From positions 251,001 to 315,000 of the forward strand of contig CAJHNH020004891.1 in NCBI GenBank assembly GCA_905116865.2: a DNA stretch of 64,000 nucleotides. The letters run 5' to 3'. This document shows, piece after piece, positions 30,451-41,511 of this stretch. The stretch comes from Candidula unifasciata (taxonomy: Eukaryota > Mollusca > Gastropoda > Stylommatophora > Geomitridae). Positions within the stretch are counted from its first letter, which is position 1, and the number at the start of each line of letters is the position of its first letter. The notes beneath the pieces are model-generated. The model was not told the origin of the DNA. It worked only from the letters and a program-made list of their open reading frames with translations, and made no database searches. A program made the position numbers and the translations under genes.

Positions 30451-30664
30451 CAGAGGTTGGTCTGCCACGTCTTGACAAGCACTTGTAACCAACTTGAGTA
30501 ATATCCGTCTGTCTTTGGAGATGGAGGCAGTCACTGCAGCTTTCGATGCATGATAACCCATGCCAAACACATAAGCTGTTCATGTAACAGACCTATAGAG
30601 CGCGCTGAGAAAGATGGAGACAGTTCCCCGCCAGCATCCCTTTAGAGGTCCTCTGTAGCTAAAA

Positions 30665-30900
30665 TGTTTGATACTTATCCTTTACAGGATGTTGCAGATC
30701 CAACCCCAGCATTTCGTTTTGGGCTGTTGTGGTTTTTCTAGGCATGTTTTACGTTGAGTAGTTTGTCATTGCTTTCTGCACGATCAGCTTTCGGTACCAC
30801 TATCAAAACAAACGCAAGACAAATCGTCCGATGCTTGGATCGACTCCGGCACTCCGGTATTACGAAACTTTTGAAACTAACACAAAACTTTCGTAGTAGT
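30665..30900 (-). mobile_element. SINE-B copy
   Basis: TATCCTTTACAGGATGTTGC, TGTGGTTTTTCTAGGC, GTCATTGCTTTCTGC and a degraded B box near GATCGACTCCGGC. Confidence 0.8.
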
Positions 30901-30902
30901 CG

Positions 30903-31100
30903 TCCCTATGTGGGATGCAACATTTCGTTATTTGAAGCACGATCATGGCATTCGCCGGGAGCCCTGAATATAGCTGGGCCTTAAATATGGCCCGACGGCT
31001 GAAAGGGATATTTGGGACCTCTCAATGGGCGATCCTCATCCGCATGGTGGCACTTTGTATCACCGGGTGTTTATCGCTTGTGTGATTTCCTGGTGTGGAA
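30903..31100 (+). repeat. R190 dispersed repeat
   Basis: TATGTGGGATGCAACATTTCG, GGCCTTAAATATGGCCC, GATCCTCATCCGCATGGTGG and ACCGGGTGTTTATCGC, ending GATTTCCTGGTG. Confidence 0.85.
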
Positions 31101-31359
31101 AAAAAATACATATCTAAAAACAGGCACACAAAACGGTCTTCTGTTGAATCATCTGAAGCCTGGTGCTGGTAGTTTGGGGCGTGACACCGGATACATAGTT
31201 CATAGCCCTTGAGCCACAGGCGCTGAAGTTCAATCGATTTTATGAAACAGAGGGAAGATTGTATCTAACGAACTGTATATTTTTTGTAGCGGCCTGTGTA
31301 CACTTAAAAGGAGAGAGGGGGGGGTGGGTGGGGGGGGGGGGGTTGTGAATCTATTAAGA

Positions 31360-31640
31360 TTAGTATGTCTATTGAAGATCAGCATGTTTATTGAAGATCA
31401 CAATGTTCACAGAAAATCAACATTTCCATTGAAGATCAACATTCCCACAGAAGATTAACATGTTCATCAAAGATGGACATTTCTATGGAAAATCAACACT
31501 CCCATAGAGGAAGATTAACACGTAGATTGAAGGTCAAAATTTTCACAGACGATCTACATTTCCATTGAGGACAAACATTTCTATATAAAAACCACATTTC
31601 CATTAAAAACCAAAATTTCTATAGAAGATCAACTGAGATC
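31360..31640. repeat. degenerate 21-bp repeats in the bHLH 3' UTR region
   Basis: Units like GAAGATCAACATTTCCATT recur about every 21 bp and run right up to the bHLH stop codon. An AATAAA on the minus strand lies at 31387-31392, so most of the array could be 3' UTR. A long poly(G) region lies just beyond (31311-31342). Confidence 0.8.
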
Positions 31641-32228
31641 TAAGACGTGGTTGAGGTAAGAGATGTAGCAGATGGCAAGACGGAGAATCTCGATTTTCGA
31701 CAACTTCTTGTCTGGCGGCAAGGTAGGAAGCAGCTTTCTCAAATCAGAAAACGCCACATTGAAAGCTTCTACACGGATTCTCTCCCTTGTTGCGTGAGCT
31801 GTTCTGTATTTTTGTGTAGCTCTCCGACGTCTTCGTCGTTCTTCTCTTGACAAATGTACCAGGCTCTCTTTTTCTGGCTGATCGTCTTCTTTGTTGTTGT
31901 TGTTGTTGTTGTTGTTATTATGGTTGTTGCTTTTATTGCTTTTAGTGGACAACAACCTGGATGCAGTTGCTGCGGGTGTCACCGGTATGGTTGTATTTGG
32001 AAGTCGATTAGCAGTTTGTGGGGTGGACAACTGAGACACGAAGCAGTCATCGAAAGAAGAAACCGAACTCGTATCTTCGTAAGAATGGTTAAAGTTTAGG
32101 AAGTGGGTTGATTTGACGTCACTGCAGAACTCAAATGATGGCGGGGGTGAGATGGCGGGTGGCATGTGAGGTAAAGTCAATGTTGGAGCCATTGTATATT
32201 CTAGATGTGACGTTCGAAGCTGCTTCAT
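31629..32228 (-). CDS. NHLH: NHLH/HEN-type basic helix-loop-helix transcription factor, 199 aa
   Basis: Residues about 130-197 are [20 protein letters not shown], then [40 protein letters not shown] and LNHVLD, almost identical to the bHLH domain of vertebrate NHLH1/NHLH2 (HEN). In other animals these nuclear factors bind E-boxes with E-proteins and act in developing neurons. The N-terminus is low-complexity with an Asn run (about 103-116) encoded by a GTT/ATT microsatellite. Met13 (codon at 32190-32192, context ACAATGG) has a stronger start context than Met1. The domain reaches the C-terminus, as usual for this family. Which vertebrate paralogue it matches is not meaningful. Confidence 0.95.
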   Translation of the reverse strand: MKQLRTSHLEYTMAPTLTLPHMPPAISPPPSFEFCSDVKSTHFLNFNHSYEDTSSVSSFDDCFVSQLSTPQTANRLPNTTIPVTPAATASRLLSTKSNKSNNHNNNNNNNNNKEDDQPEKESLVHLSREERRRRRRATQKYRTAHATRERIRVEAFNVAFSDLRKLLPTLPPDKKLSKIEILRLAICYISYLNHVLDLS

Positions 32229-32411
32229 TTCCGGTTACACGCTATATCAGCAAGTATATCAGAAAACTGGACACTGGACAGCTGTTTTCAAGTCTTACAT
32301 GTGTGCACCTGAGACCAATCGGTCGAGGTGTAATTCGCTTATAAATATCGGTCTCAGGTAGGATTACACTCCTTAGGTGGAAATCTCATTCGTCTCGGGG
32401 TGTTCTCCAGC
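31629..32411 (-). other. probable coding exon of the NHLH gene with 5' UTR and acceptor
   Basis: On the minus strand TTCTCTTCTTATTTTTCAG ends at 32412, a strong acceptor, 183 nt upstream of the first in-frame ATG. The leader has two upstream ATGs: an 11-codon uORF starting ATGAGATTT, and ATGTAA. A TATTTATA box with a flanking 9-bp inverted repeat (CCTGAGACC 32308-32316 / GGTCTCAGG 32350-32358), a CACCTG E-box and a CCAAT also lie here. An internal promoter is therefore an alternative to splicing. Confidence 0.6.
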
Positions 32412-32644
32412 CTGAAAAATAAGAAGAGAAAATTCAGGCATAAAATAAAATTCATAACTATAAAAATCACTAGAATGCAATATTTATATATGAAACAATC
32501 AGTAAATTAATTAAACAGGTTAAAAAAAATGACCGAAAAGTTGGGTGTGTTGGAAGAAATGTGCGAATATACTTGCGAATCAGTATACAATTACGTGTAA
32601 AACAAAAGCAAAGAATACTAGACGATGACGACAACAACAACGAT

Positions 32645-32875
32645 GACGAAGAAGAAGAAGTCAAGAAGAAGATAACGAAGAAATGAAGAAATGAAGAAGA
32701 AGGAGGAGAAGAAGAAGAAGAAGAAGAAGAAAAAGAAGAAGAAGAAGAAGAAGAAGAAGAAGAAGAAGAAGAAGAAGAAGAAGAAGAAGAAGAAGAAGAA
32801 GAAGAAGAAGAAGAAGAAGAAGAAGAAGAAGAAGAAAAAGAAGAAGAAGAAGAAGAAGAAGAAGAAGAAGAAGAA

Positions 32876-32906
<31 letters not shown>

Positions 32907-33104
32907 AAGAAGAAGAAGAAGAAGAAGAAGAAGAAGAAGAAGAAGAAGAAGAAGAAGAAGAAGAAGAGAGAGAAGAAGAAGAAGAAGAAGAAGAAGAAGA
33001 AGAAGAAGAAGAAAAGAAGAAGAAGAAAGAAGAAGAAGAAGAAGAAGAAGAAGAAGAAGAAGAAGAAGAAGAAGAAGAAGAAGAAGAAGAAGAAAAAGAA
33101 GAAG

Positions 33105-33136
<32 letters not shown>

Positions 33137-33256
33137 GAAGAAGAAGAAGAAGAAGAAGAAGAAGAAGAAGAAAAAGAAGAAGAAGAAGAAGAAGAAGAAG
33201 AAGAAGAAGAAGAAGAAGAAGAAGAAGAAGAAGAAGAAGAAGAAGAAAAAGAAGGA
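32645..33256 (+). repeat. 0.6-kb (GAA)n array
   Basis: About 200 GAA triplets with sparse interruptions (AAA, TAA, GAGAGA, GTA). It starts about 230 bp upstream of the probable NHLH acceptor, hence likely inside its 5' UTR intron as TTC on the sense strand. Long frames of Lys, Ser, Leu or Phe here are artefacts. Confidence 0.97.
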
Positions 33257-33261
33257 GCACC

Positions 33262-33525
33262 CCCCCCCCCTCCCCCACCCAACCGTCTTTTGGTCTATTG
33301 GGCATAAATGGTTAGACATGTATTTTATGGACCAGTCAGCACTTGGGGAGTCATGATGTCAGCAACACACCGGCAGCCTTTACTTCCCAGGACTGCACCT
33401 GGTACCCACTTAAAGCTGGGTCGACCTGGGAGCCTTGGTCATTTTTGAAACAAATCCGGCTTCGTCGGGACCCAAACGCACGACCTTACGACCCGCAAGC
33501 GAGCGCCTAGCTGACAATCGTGACT
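33262..33525 (-). mobile_element. SINE-C copy
   Basis: A poly(C) stretch, then TCTATTGGGCATAAATGG, GGCAGCCTTTACTTCCCAGG, GGGTCGACCTGGGAGCC and a head with CGGGACCCAAACGC. Confidence 0.8.
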
Positions 33526-33664
33526 GCTTAAACCTCTGTTCAATATTGCCTTTCGAGAAAGAACGTTTCACACCATACATATTTAACATGCAGAGAGCGC
33601 TACCCCCCGTGTGCGAAAGAAAATGTACAACCCACTTACGCGTTTTTTTTTTTTTTCTTCTTGT

Positions 33665-33915
33665 AGAGCTAGCAACAGTCGGCTCTACAGCTAAGTCGAT
33701 GCGAACGCTTCATAATGCCGGGATACCGGGTTCGATCCTAGCTGCGGGCCACGCGCCTTGCGTTAGTTTCGACAGTGGTATCAAGAAAGCCGACCGTCCA
33801 GGGAGCAATGGCAAACTACTGGACGTAAATTTGCCAAGAAAAACCACACAACAGCTAGGGGTTCCTGTGGTTGGTTCTGCAACGTCCTGTAAAGGATATG
33901 CAACTAACCTAGGGC
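33665..33915 (+). mobile_element. SINE-B copy, full length
   Basis: CTACAGCTAAGTCGATGCG (A box), GGGTTCGATCCTAGC (B box), GGCAAACTACTGGACGTAAA and CCTGTAAAGGATATGCAACT. Good copy for a consensus. Confidence 0.88.
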
Positions 33916-34574
33916 AAGCAACAACAAAATTGGGCGCGCTGTCTGTTTATCTATTTGATAAAAATTTTAAAAACTCGCTGTCAGCTCTATGACCCAATTA
34001 ACCGGGAAAAGAAAATCTCCTTGACAACACACGTTCGTCGATGCGCAAGAAGTACCCAGGCACGTGGCCCGTTTGTTAACAGGCCGGCAACTGAGCAAAG
34101 TACACGATTGTCGTGTACCCGTTAACGTCCAGGGTACACTGGATTGCTTTAAACAATACCCGATTTCAGAAGAATTTAGGTAAACAATATAATAGCTCGA
34201 TTGATTAGCGAATAATGAGACGGCATGTTTGTGCAACGGCGCTAATAGTTTGCGAACGGATTTGATCAGCGTGACAACTCAACGTGACAACCCTGCGTGA
34301 TCTCTGCTGTGAGGATTTGTGAAGCTCCGTGACATGTGAAATGATTCCATTAAGGCACCGCGTGTGGCGTGTTTGCAATTTTTTAATAGAGGGAAGGCTA
34401 TTGACGTGAAGATAAGGGAAAACATAGAATTATTTGCCTATCGGACATTCCTAGCCTGGTAATAGAAGCCCCGGCACTTAAAAGGGTTCATATTCTTTAA
34501 TGAGGTCGATAAACTGCTTCGTTACTTGACAGATACAAGACGATACCAGAAAGCGGTAGACACAGAAACATAGA
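33916..34574. other. no gene recognised
   Basis: Unique-looking DNA. No conserved frame, RNA gene or repeat family was found. Confidence 0.45.
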
Positions 34575-34689
34575 GGTTCGCAATTTATGTGAAATCTTTT
34601 AAAGACAACAATACAAATATTTCAAACGTCTTACAGGTAAAAGGTTTTAAAAGCTCACGACGTGTGACGTCGGTAACAAGGCCAATGTC

Positions 34690-34832
34690 GACAGCCCTCT
34701 GTTTGAAGTTCTTCTTCTGCCTTTCTAAGCCCCCATTGGAGCACAGGCCCTCAACCAACTCACGCCAAGTCGTTCTATCATACGCTATCGCATGCAGCTC
34801 TTCCCGTGTCCTATCCATTTTTTTTCCTTCAC
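34690..34832 (-). pseudogene. LINE 3' end fragment
   Basis: Minus strand DRTREELHAIAYDRTTWREL, then VEGLCSNGGLERQKKN; the (D/E)R..W..LV.GLCS..G pattern is a common LINE C-terminus in animals. Only the last about 45 codons remain. Confidence 0.7.
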
Positions 34833-35140
34833 TCTAGCTCCCTTCTCTGTGTGTTTTTTTTTTTTTAATCTTCTTTTTTTTAAATATGCTCCTGTGGGTT
34901 CCAGTGCAAAGACATTCTAGTTATATTATTTTCAGATTTCTCAACGTGTGTCCTATCAAATGCCAACGTCTTTTCCTCACCTTTGGTCCACTGGAACTTA
35001 TTTTGTATCACTCAAAGCTCTACATGAGTGATTCTTTCATACCATTTAATTCCTCCTGTACTGGCCAGGCACCAGTTAATAAATGTTTTTTTTTTTTTTA
35101 ATCTGGTTTATGTACAGTCAGTCATATATTTTATTGTTAT

Positions 35141-35225
35141 GTGGGTTCCCGGGCCTAATTTTGGAGGAATTAAACACACCCACCCACCCTTCCTTCCCCA
35201 ATGCATTTCTTACAATGCGACTTAT
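35141..35225 (+). mobile_element. SINE-1 head fragment, diverged
   Basis: TGTGGGTTCCCGGGCCTAATT, CACCCACCCACCC and CTTCCCCAATGCATTTCTTA follow the SINE-1 head in order. Confidence 0.55.
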
Positions 35226-35640
35226 TAAAGGTTTGCAAAAATCGGATGTTACTTGTTGTCCGTGTGTACATCCTAGCATATCGGCCCGCAGGTGCTCCGT
35301 CCTCCGATGCAGCAGACATCTCAATGTCTCCACTAGGAAGTCTGATGTAACTACGACATATCCAGCCCTGTTACTTTTAACTTCACTATGCTACCATTGC
35401 TACATCATTCTAAATAAATCAAAATATTAACTAGCTCTATCTAACACAATAACTGAAACCACTTCGCATGTGGCATGACTAAAAAGCAGTTGTTCAGGCC
35501 GACCGCTATGACGTCCAGTCGACGACTGCTGCCCCCACTTCCCCTCCCGGCTCACAACCGGACCTCAGTTCCTTTAACTCCAGGTAGTTCACGCGGCTTC
35601 TGCGGCTTGTGTGCACACCATGAAAATCATACGTTTAGAC
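35226..35640. other. no gene recognised
   Basis: No coding segment or repeat family is supported. It ends at a poly(C) tract (35641-35656) that precedes a SINE-1 head. Confidence 0.45.
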
Positions 35641-35900
35641 CCCCCCCCCCCCCCCCGTGGGTTCTGGGGCCCTATTATAGGGAAAACAAGAATAGACTTC
35701 CTTCGAAGTCGGAGTGTATCTGCCTGAGAGACAAGGAACCAGCAGTCTGCATACAAATGAGTCAGATCTGTAAAACGGAAGCACGCGCAACATTCAAGTT
35801 CTGGGATAGGACTGTAGTCCAGAAGTGGATAAACAACAAGAACTTTCCGCCAGAGTTTACCGCTGGTGAACGGGAAGAAGAAGAAGAAGAAGAAGAAGAA
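35641..35900 (+). mobile_element. SINE-1 copy with (GAA)n tail, internal deletion
   Basis: Poly(C), CGTGGGTTCTGGGGCCC, GAAAACAAGAATAGAC, then a jump to TTCCTTCGAAGTCGGAGTG (about 55 bp missing), CTTTCCGCCAGAGTTTACCG and a tail of about nine GAA. Confidence 0.88.
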
Positions 35901-36505
35901 ATGTTAAGAGCTTCTTTGGCAGTCCCACATTCACCCGATCCCAACCCCAACCACGATCATGACAATCTTGAAAAACTCATGTATGGATCAACCCGAACGG
36001 TGCATGTGTCCTTACATTTCCAATGCCCTTATTATTTTATCAGTTACTGTTGTACAGGTGCTGCTGTTTTCTTGAAGCGGCGAATTCGTTTTTGGATCTT
36101 TGTTTGACTAATAGTTTGTGTACCCCTAAAAAAATAAAACATACAGTCATTGGCCCACATGTGAAGATGGTCTTGAAATCAATTCAATTGTAAAGTGATA
36201 CATGGTAATTATTTTGACAGCTTATCCCGCACGAAATGAAAAGTCCGCAACTCACAGGAGACTAATGCTGGAGATGAGAACCTGAGAGAGAAACGCCTAT
36301 GATGCGCCTGAACTTTGATGTTTTGAAAAGTTCCCTTACTCAAGCATTACTGTAAGCATGCGGACTGTTTGCTTTGAATCGGTGTCTGATACGCCCTCCC
36401 CTCCCCCACCCATAAATAGAATAAAGCAAAATTAAAACTACATGTTTGTTTACATTAAAAAAAAACTATTCTTGCAAGGAAATTATTAATAACACGTTGC
36501 TGTCC
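35901..36505. other. no gene recognised
   Basis: Nothing supported beyond simple AT-rich DNA. Confidence 0.45.
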
Positions 36506-36509
36506 TCTC

Positions 36510-36700
36510 CTTCCCTATGTGGGACGATTTTTTCGTTATGGTGAAGCCCCACCCTGGTTGTTGCCAGGGGCCCTAAAATAACCTAACGGTTGAACGCGGT
36601 TTCTGGGACCTCTCCACCGATGATCCACATCCGAATGGTGGCACTTTGTGTCACCCGGTGTTTGTCGCTCAGTGTTATATCCTGGTGGGGTAGAAAGTCA
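36510..36700 (+). repeat. R190 dispersed repeat
   Basis: TATGTGGGACGATTTTTTCG, GAAGCCCCACCCTGGTTG, GGACCTCTCCACCGATGATCC, GGTGGCACTTTGTGTCACCC and TATCCTGGTGGGG. Confidence 0.9.
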
Positions 36701-36989
36701 ATCAGTCATAACAGGTTGCGTGCCAGATGGCAACAGCTTATACCGAACGGTTACTGAGCTAGAGATTTGTAAGTGGGACAAGATTTCTGGAACAGACTGT
36801 AATAGTGTTATGGGTGTCAATGTACTGTTCCGTTCAAATTACTACAATCCTGGTAAAACTCTTGCGACTTTCAAATTTCGTATTTATTTTTAACGTAATA
36901 AGTCGTCACCTTTTCCTTTTCATTGATTTCTCTATTATCCTTGCTTTCCAATCTTTGAACTTCTACTATCTCAGTTTTTCATTTCTTTA

Positions 36990-37400
36990 GATCTATTGAA
37001 AAGTCTTCCCACCATTTAACTCTCCGTTGTCCAATTTATTTTTCCTTTCTATAACTGTTTGTTGTCCAAATATTTCTTTAATATGACTTTCTATTATCCT
37101 AACCCCCGCCCCGCCCCCCCCCCCCCCCCAACTCAACTCTCAGTTGTCCCCGTTTTTCCTCACTTTAACACTCTGTTGTCCTTCTTTTAACTCTCCGTTG
37201 TCCTGGCTTTCCCATCTCTTAATCCTGTATCTTCGTACTGTTCCAGTTTCCCAATCCCTTTAACTCTCTTTTATCCAATTTATTCCTCCCTTTAACTCTC
37301 TGTTGACACAATCCCTCCTCCCTTTAACTATCTTTTGTCACAGTTGTCTTTCCCTGTAACTCTGTTGTCAGTTTCCAATCCCCTACATTCTCTGTTGCCA
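36990..37400. repeat. degenerate CTTTAACTCTCTGTTGTCC repeats
   Basis: Pyrimidine-rich, highly diverged units recurring every 25-40 bp, with a poly(C) tract at 37112-37129. Confidence 0.7.
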
Positions 37401-38050
37401 CATTTCAGTGATCTCAGAAGACTTGAAGCACAAATGACTTTCTACTCCTGCCCGTTCTGCTCTCTCTTAAAAACTTAATTACCTTTGACGCGCTAAATAA
37501 TTCACATCGTCTGCGAATCGTGTTTTTCAACGCGGCCTTTTCACACGACCCTTGTACTATTCCATAGCGCCAATTTCCTAGCAATTTCAGTGCGCTTCTA
37601 ATTGAACCACACCACACTAGTGGTCTGAGCTGGCGATTACATTTGTGGGGAAAAAAATGTGAACTCGAGCCTCAAACCCACTCAATTTTAGGGGAACTTT
37701 CTCGAATTTACCACAGCCGACGACTGATTAGATGTCGGCTTTGATTCAACAGGAGAGCTGCACGTTTCAGTTAATTGTCTCCCTTAGTGTCGTAGCTTGG
37801 TTCGTCACTAAGAGAAATAGGGAATGATGCACTCTTTTATTTGTCTGTCTGTTGTTCCCTCTGGGTTGACACCTCAAGATGTTACCATCCCCTGAGACTT
37901 CAAGAGTCTTATCCTGGATGGCAAGTCAGTACGGCTAATATCAGAAGGCTCGTTCAACCCTTAAAGAAGTATTAATTATGGTACCAGTAACTGCTACATC
38001 CGCCTGGTGTAAACTGCAGTCCTTGGCAAGTAACTTTTTTTTTTTTACGT
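37401..38050. other. no gene recognised
   Basis: Unassigned sequence. A 67-codon minus-strand frame at 37414-37617 shows no family signature. Confidence 0.4.
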
Positions 38051-38054
38051 AGAA

Positions 38055-38262
38055 TTGATCGTCGTCCGCAATTTTTACTTATTTTGAAGCCCCACCCTGG
38101 CTTTTGCCGGGGCCCCTAAATATAGCCAGGCCTTAAATATGGCCTAACTGCTGAACGGAGTTTCCGGGACCTCTCCACGGGTGATCCTCATCCATATGGT
38201 GGCACTTTGTGTCACCGGGTGTTTATCGCTTGTGTGATGTCCTGGTGGGGTTCAACATACCT
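38055..38262 (+). repeat. R190 dispersed repeat with (CTAC)n tail
   Basis: CCCCACCCTGGCTTTTGCCGG, CAGGCCTTAAATATGGCC, GATCCTCATCCATATGGTGG and GATGTCCTGGTGGGG, followed by ACCTACCTACCT. Confidence 0.9.
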
Positions 38263-38384
38263 ACCTACCTAGTAACTTTTTTTAAAAATCTGCCCCAAAA
38301 AGGGATGTAATGTGTTTGTTATTTTAAGTACAGACTCAAATGAGACTGCAGGTTAGTTGATTAGCGTAGAGTGCCGTGAAAAAA

Positions 38385-38540
38385 ACTACACAGTCGGTGT
38401 ATGTGGCTTCAGCGTTGAGAACGAGCTTCGTAATTCTAACATACCATTTCGATTCTAGCTGCGGTCGATTTGGCAGCAGACTACCTTGTGTTGATTTCAA
38501 CAGGGGTTAGAGAGCCGACCGCTGAGGACCAATGGAGAAC
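38385..38540 (+). mobile_element. SINE-B-related fragment
   Basis: CAGTCGGTGTATGTGGCTTC, AACGAGCTTCGTAATTC and GAGCCGACCGCTGAGG follow the SINE-B head order, with a weak B box. Confidence 0.55.
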
Positions 38541-38765
38541 TTCTTCTTATAGTCCATACTGTGTGTTGTTGGTAGTCATATCTATCCAGAATCTTCTGTT
38601 CTCATGTATATTCATTCATTCATTTCTAAAAGACGATCTCCCATACCAGGTGGTCATGCTGTGCAGCATCTTCTCTCTCACTCGATCACTTTTCTCCTTT
38701 AACTTTCCCACGGTCACCATGCATTCCAGTTGTCTCTGGCAAGGCCAAAGAATGTAGACTTTCCC
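38540..38765 (-). pseudogene. LINE C-terminal fragment (family with 28700)
   Basis: Minus strand QRQLECMVTVGKLKEKSDRV, then REKMLHSMTTWYGRSSFRNE, stop, ENRRFWIDMTT. It matches REKMLDSLTSWHGRSS...DRRLWIDMT at 28980-29160, here with a single copy of the tail. Confidence 0.75.
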
Positions 38766-39224
38766 CTTCTGATTTGAGAGACTGAGTTTATTTCAGGCAG
38801 ATCTTGACGTTCTCTAAAGGACCTCCTACATGGAAGATGCCTGTCGCTACCAGTTACCTGCTACCCCAGTATGGTAGCTATGTGTTTCCATTTTTGTGTT
38901 GTCTAGTGTGTCCTCTTGGAGGAGTTTACACCTCTGGGCTGCCCTCTACTGTTAGCAGGAGTATCACACAGCAGGGCACTTACTTGCCGTGGCAATCCAA
39001 AATGTTGCTGAAGGCTGAGAACATTATCTAAAGCCATGTGGATGTGGAAAGCAAGGGGGAAACTACTACATTACTATCCCCCCAAAAAACTCATAATGGA
39101 AGCTAAAAACGAAACATAAAGAGCTGAGGCTCCCAGGCCAAGCAGATCACAAACACGAACTGGGAAAGAGAACAACGACAGAACAAGTAAGGGTAAGTTG
39201 TGATAACGGCTTTAAGGACATTTT
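38766..39224. other. no gene recognised
   Basis: A 75-codon plus-strand frame at 38804-39031 has no recognised signature. Confidence 0.4.
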
Positions 39225-39500
39225 AAAAGATCTGACACATCAAGGAAGATTGGCTAATAAACAGCATCTTGTCTCGGAAGCTGAAGTATTTTGGTCATTT
39301 CAAGCGCCACGACGGATTTGAAAAAATAATAGCAAAGGCATGGTACCAGGAAGGAGGGGCAGGGGCCGACCGACACAAAGATGGGCACAGGAAATAAGTG
39401 AGTTTGAATGTACGTGAGGCGGGAGAGCTGGCAAGAGACCGAGTTTCTTTTAAACAGACCGAAATGAGAGTGACGTTCTACATGATGATGATGAGTGTGT
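39225..39500 (+). pseudogene. LINE 3' end with (ATG)n tail (family with 8570)
   Basis: TCACATCAAGGAAGATTGGCT-like start, GAAGTATTTTGGTCATTTCA, GGTACCAGGAAGGAGGGGCA and an ATGATGATGATGA tail. Frameshifted relative to 8570-8817. Confidence 0.75.
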
Positions 39501-39559
39501 CTTTTTATCTCTCTGCTTCTTCTTACGATTCCAATTCATTACATGTTGAGTGAGTGACG

Positions 39560-39705
39560 TTCAACACTAAAAGGACGCACAAGGAGCGATAAACACCCTG
39601 TGACACAAGGTGCTACCATTCGGACGAGGAACCCCATACAACCGTTATGTTATATTAGGGCCCCAGACGACAGTCGGGGTGGGGCTTTAAAAAATGCGTC
39701 CTAAA
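39560..39705 (-). repeat. R190 dispersed repeat
   Basis: GCGATAAACACCCTGTGACAC, ACCATTCGGACGAGG and GTCGGGGTGGGGCTTTAAA are the reversed family landmarks. Confidence 0.85.
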
Positions 39706-40510
39706 TTCGGATGGAGTTTGACTAATAATTCTTTACAGGGTAATCTGATTGTCATAAAAGGTATGCTACAGTTTTACAAAATTTGTTTCCGAAATAATCC
39801 CTAATAACAAACGGAATGCATATAATTTCCCCTTAATAAAAAGAATTAGGCCTACGCCCGCCCCCCTCCCCCCACTCCCCCTTTTCCACTTAAAAATAAA
39901 ATAACCCCAATAGTACGAGTACAACACCACAGTACAGATGGCCTCCAAACAGACAACCCGGAGATTCGTCAAAGCTCAAGGGACTTTACCCTGGTCTCTC
40001 CATCATCCGACCTCTCAGCTTGTTTCCTTCCGGTTCGCAGCAAGAGACAACGCCCAGCTTTCATGAGCTGCCCGCCCCCTTGTTGAAAATCCGGATTTTA
40101 AAACGTCGTTTTAATCACAGTCGTCAACGACCTGCACAATAAGGAGAGCATTTCCAAAGACTGGGCTAGTTGACGAATGAGTCTTCCAAAGGTAAAACAC
40201 CCTATGAGTCATTCTGTTTTTTTCTCTACAGCCGTTCTGACTGAAATAAACTAACAAGTAATTTTTACTTTCTTTCCCTTTGACAAGGTAATAATAAACT
40301 GATGCGGATTGATTGGTACTCCTAAATGGAAATGAAAGAAGTATAGATAGGAAGAAATAGGAGAGATAACTGAGCGACAGGATATTGCCTGTTACTAATT
40401 AATTTGACAGTTACCAACTTTATGTGAAGCAGATGGCGAATAATAAGCAACCTAAAGATAAACAGCTAAAGTTTTTCGTCTTTCTTTCTTGTTATACCCC
40501 ACGATGACAT
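39706..40510. other. no gene recognised
   Basis: Contains a short segment (ACTGAGCGACAGGATATTGCC at 40370-40390) that recurs at 47923 together with AAGCAGATGGCGAA. Otherwise unassigned. Confidence 0.45.
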
Positions 40511-40514
40511 AAAA

Positions 40515-40672
40515 AAAGCGATAAACACCCGGTGACACAAAGTGTCACCCCGCGGATGAGGATAACCCGTAGAGAGGTCCCAGAAACCCTTTTAGCCGTT
40601 CAGATCGACTGGCAAAAACCAGTGTGGGGCTTCAAATAACGAAAAATTGCATCCCACATAGGGACGACTGTA
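40515..40672 (-). repeat. R190 dispersed repeat
   Basis: GCGATAAACACCCGGTGACAC, GAGGTCCCAGAAACCC and CAAATAACGAAAAATTGCATC, ending CATAGGGACG. Confidence 0.9.
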
Positions 40673-40825
40673 GCATTACTAAAAAAAAAAGCTGAAGTTA
40701 CAATATCGGGTGATGAACCTGTCACCTCCAAATGACGAGTAACGAAGACACAATGACTTTTTATACAATGGTGAGTGGCACGGGACAAAGCACAAGTAAA
40801 TTATGTTTCCAGTGTTGACAAAGAA

Positions 40826-40890
40826 GAAGAAGGATGAGGAGGAGAAAAAGAAGGAGGACGAGGAGGAGGAGGAGAAGAAGAAGATAGACG
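40826..40890 (+). repeat. (GAA/GAG/GAC)n purine-rich array
   Basis: Imperfect purine triplets just left of a SINE-1 copy. Confidence 0.85.
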
Positions 40891-40934
40891 ATGGTCACTC
40901 TAGGAATTGAAATGTATCTAACTGATGATTCAGT

Positions 40935-41226
40935 ACCTCCAGATTCCCCATAGATGTTCTAGTGCCCCGCCTTGAGGAAATGGGCGGGAGTGAATACACC
41001 CACTGCCTCCGTAACAACCGAAAAGTCGACCGATTAGTGCTGTTTTCTTGGAAGTCGGAGTCATCTGCCTGATAAATGAGGAACAGTCTGCTTACAAAAG
41101 AACCAGGCATGTAAAACGGTTGTGCACGCAGAACTCAAGTTCTGAAATAAGACTAAAGTCAGAAGTGCACGATCAGCCACAACATTCCGTAGTAGTTTAG
41201 AGGCGGTAACACAAAGAAGAGGAAGT
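40935..41226 (+). mobile_element. SINE-1 copy, diverged
   Basis: TACACCCACTGCCTCCGTAAC, AAAGTCGACCGATTAG, GAAGTCGGAGTCATCTGCC, AACAGTCTGCTTACA and CACAAAGAAGAGG. It ends about 80 bp before the giant trinucleotide array. Confidence 0.75.
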
Positions 41227-41311
41227 ACCACTGAGAAGCTTACAGACATCGACTACATATGGGCTATTCGACTAAGTTTATACATAGGCCAAAGTCTTGA
41301 AACCTGGAAAA

Positions 41312-41327
41312 AGAAGTAGTAGTAGTG

Positions 41328-41394
<67 letters not shown>

Positions 41395-41413
41395 CAGTAG
41401 TAGCAGCAGCAGT

Positions 41414-41482
<69 letters not shown>
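41312..41482 (+). repeat. (AGT)n array
   Basis: About 55 AGT triplets with a few AGC, joined directly to the GAA array. Confidence 0.97.

Positions 41483-41511
<29 letters not shown>

Noticed and set aside
32470..33319. Open frames of 214-270 codons of Ser, Phe or Leu
   Set aside because: Translations of the (GAA)n array next to the NHLH gene.
37414..37617. 67-codon minus-strand frame
   Set aside because: No family signature, splice context or repeat match; chance frame.
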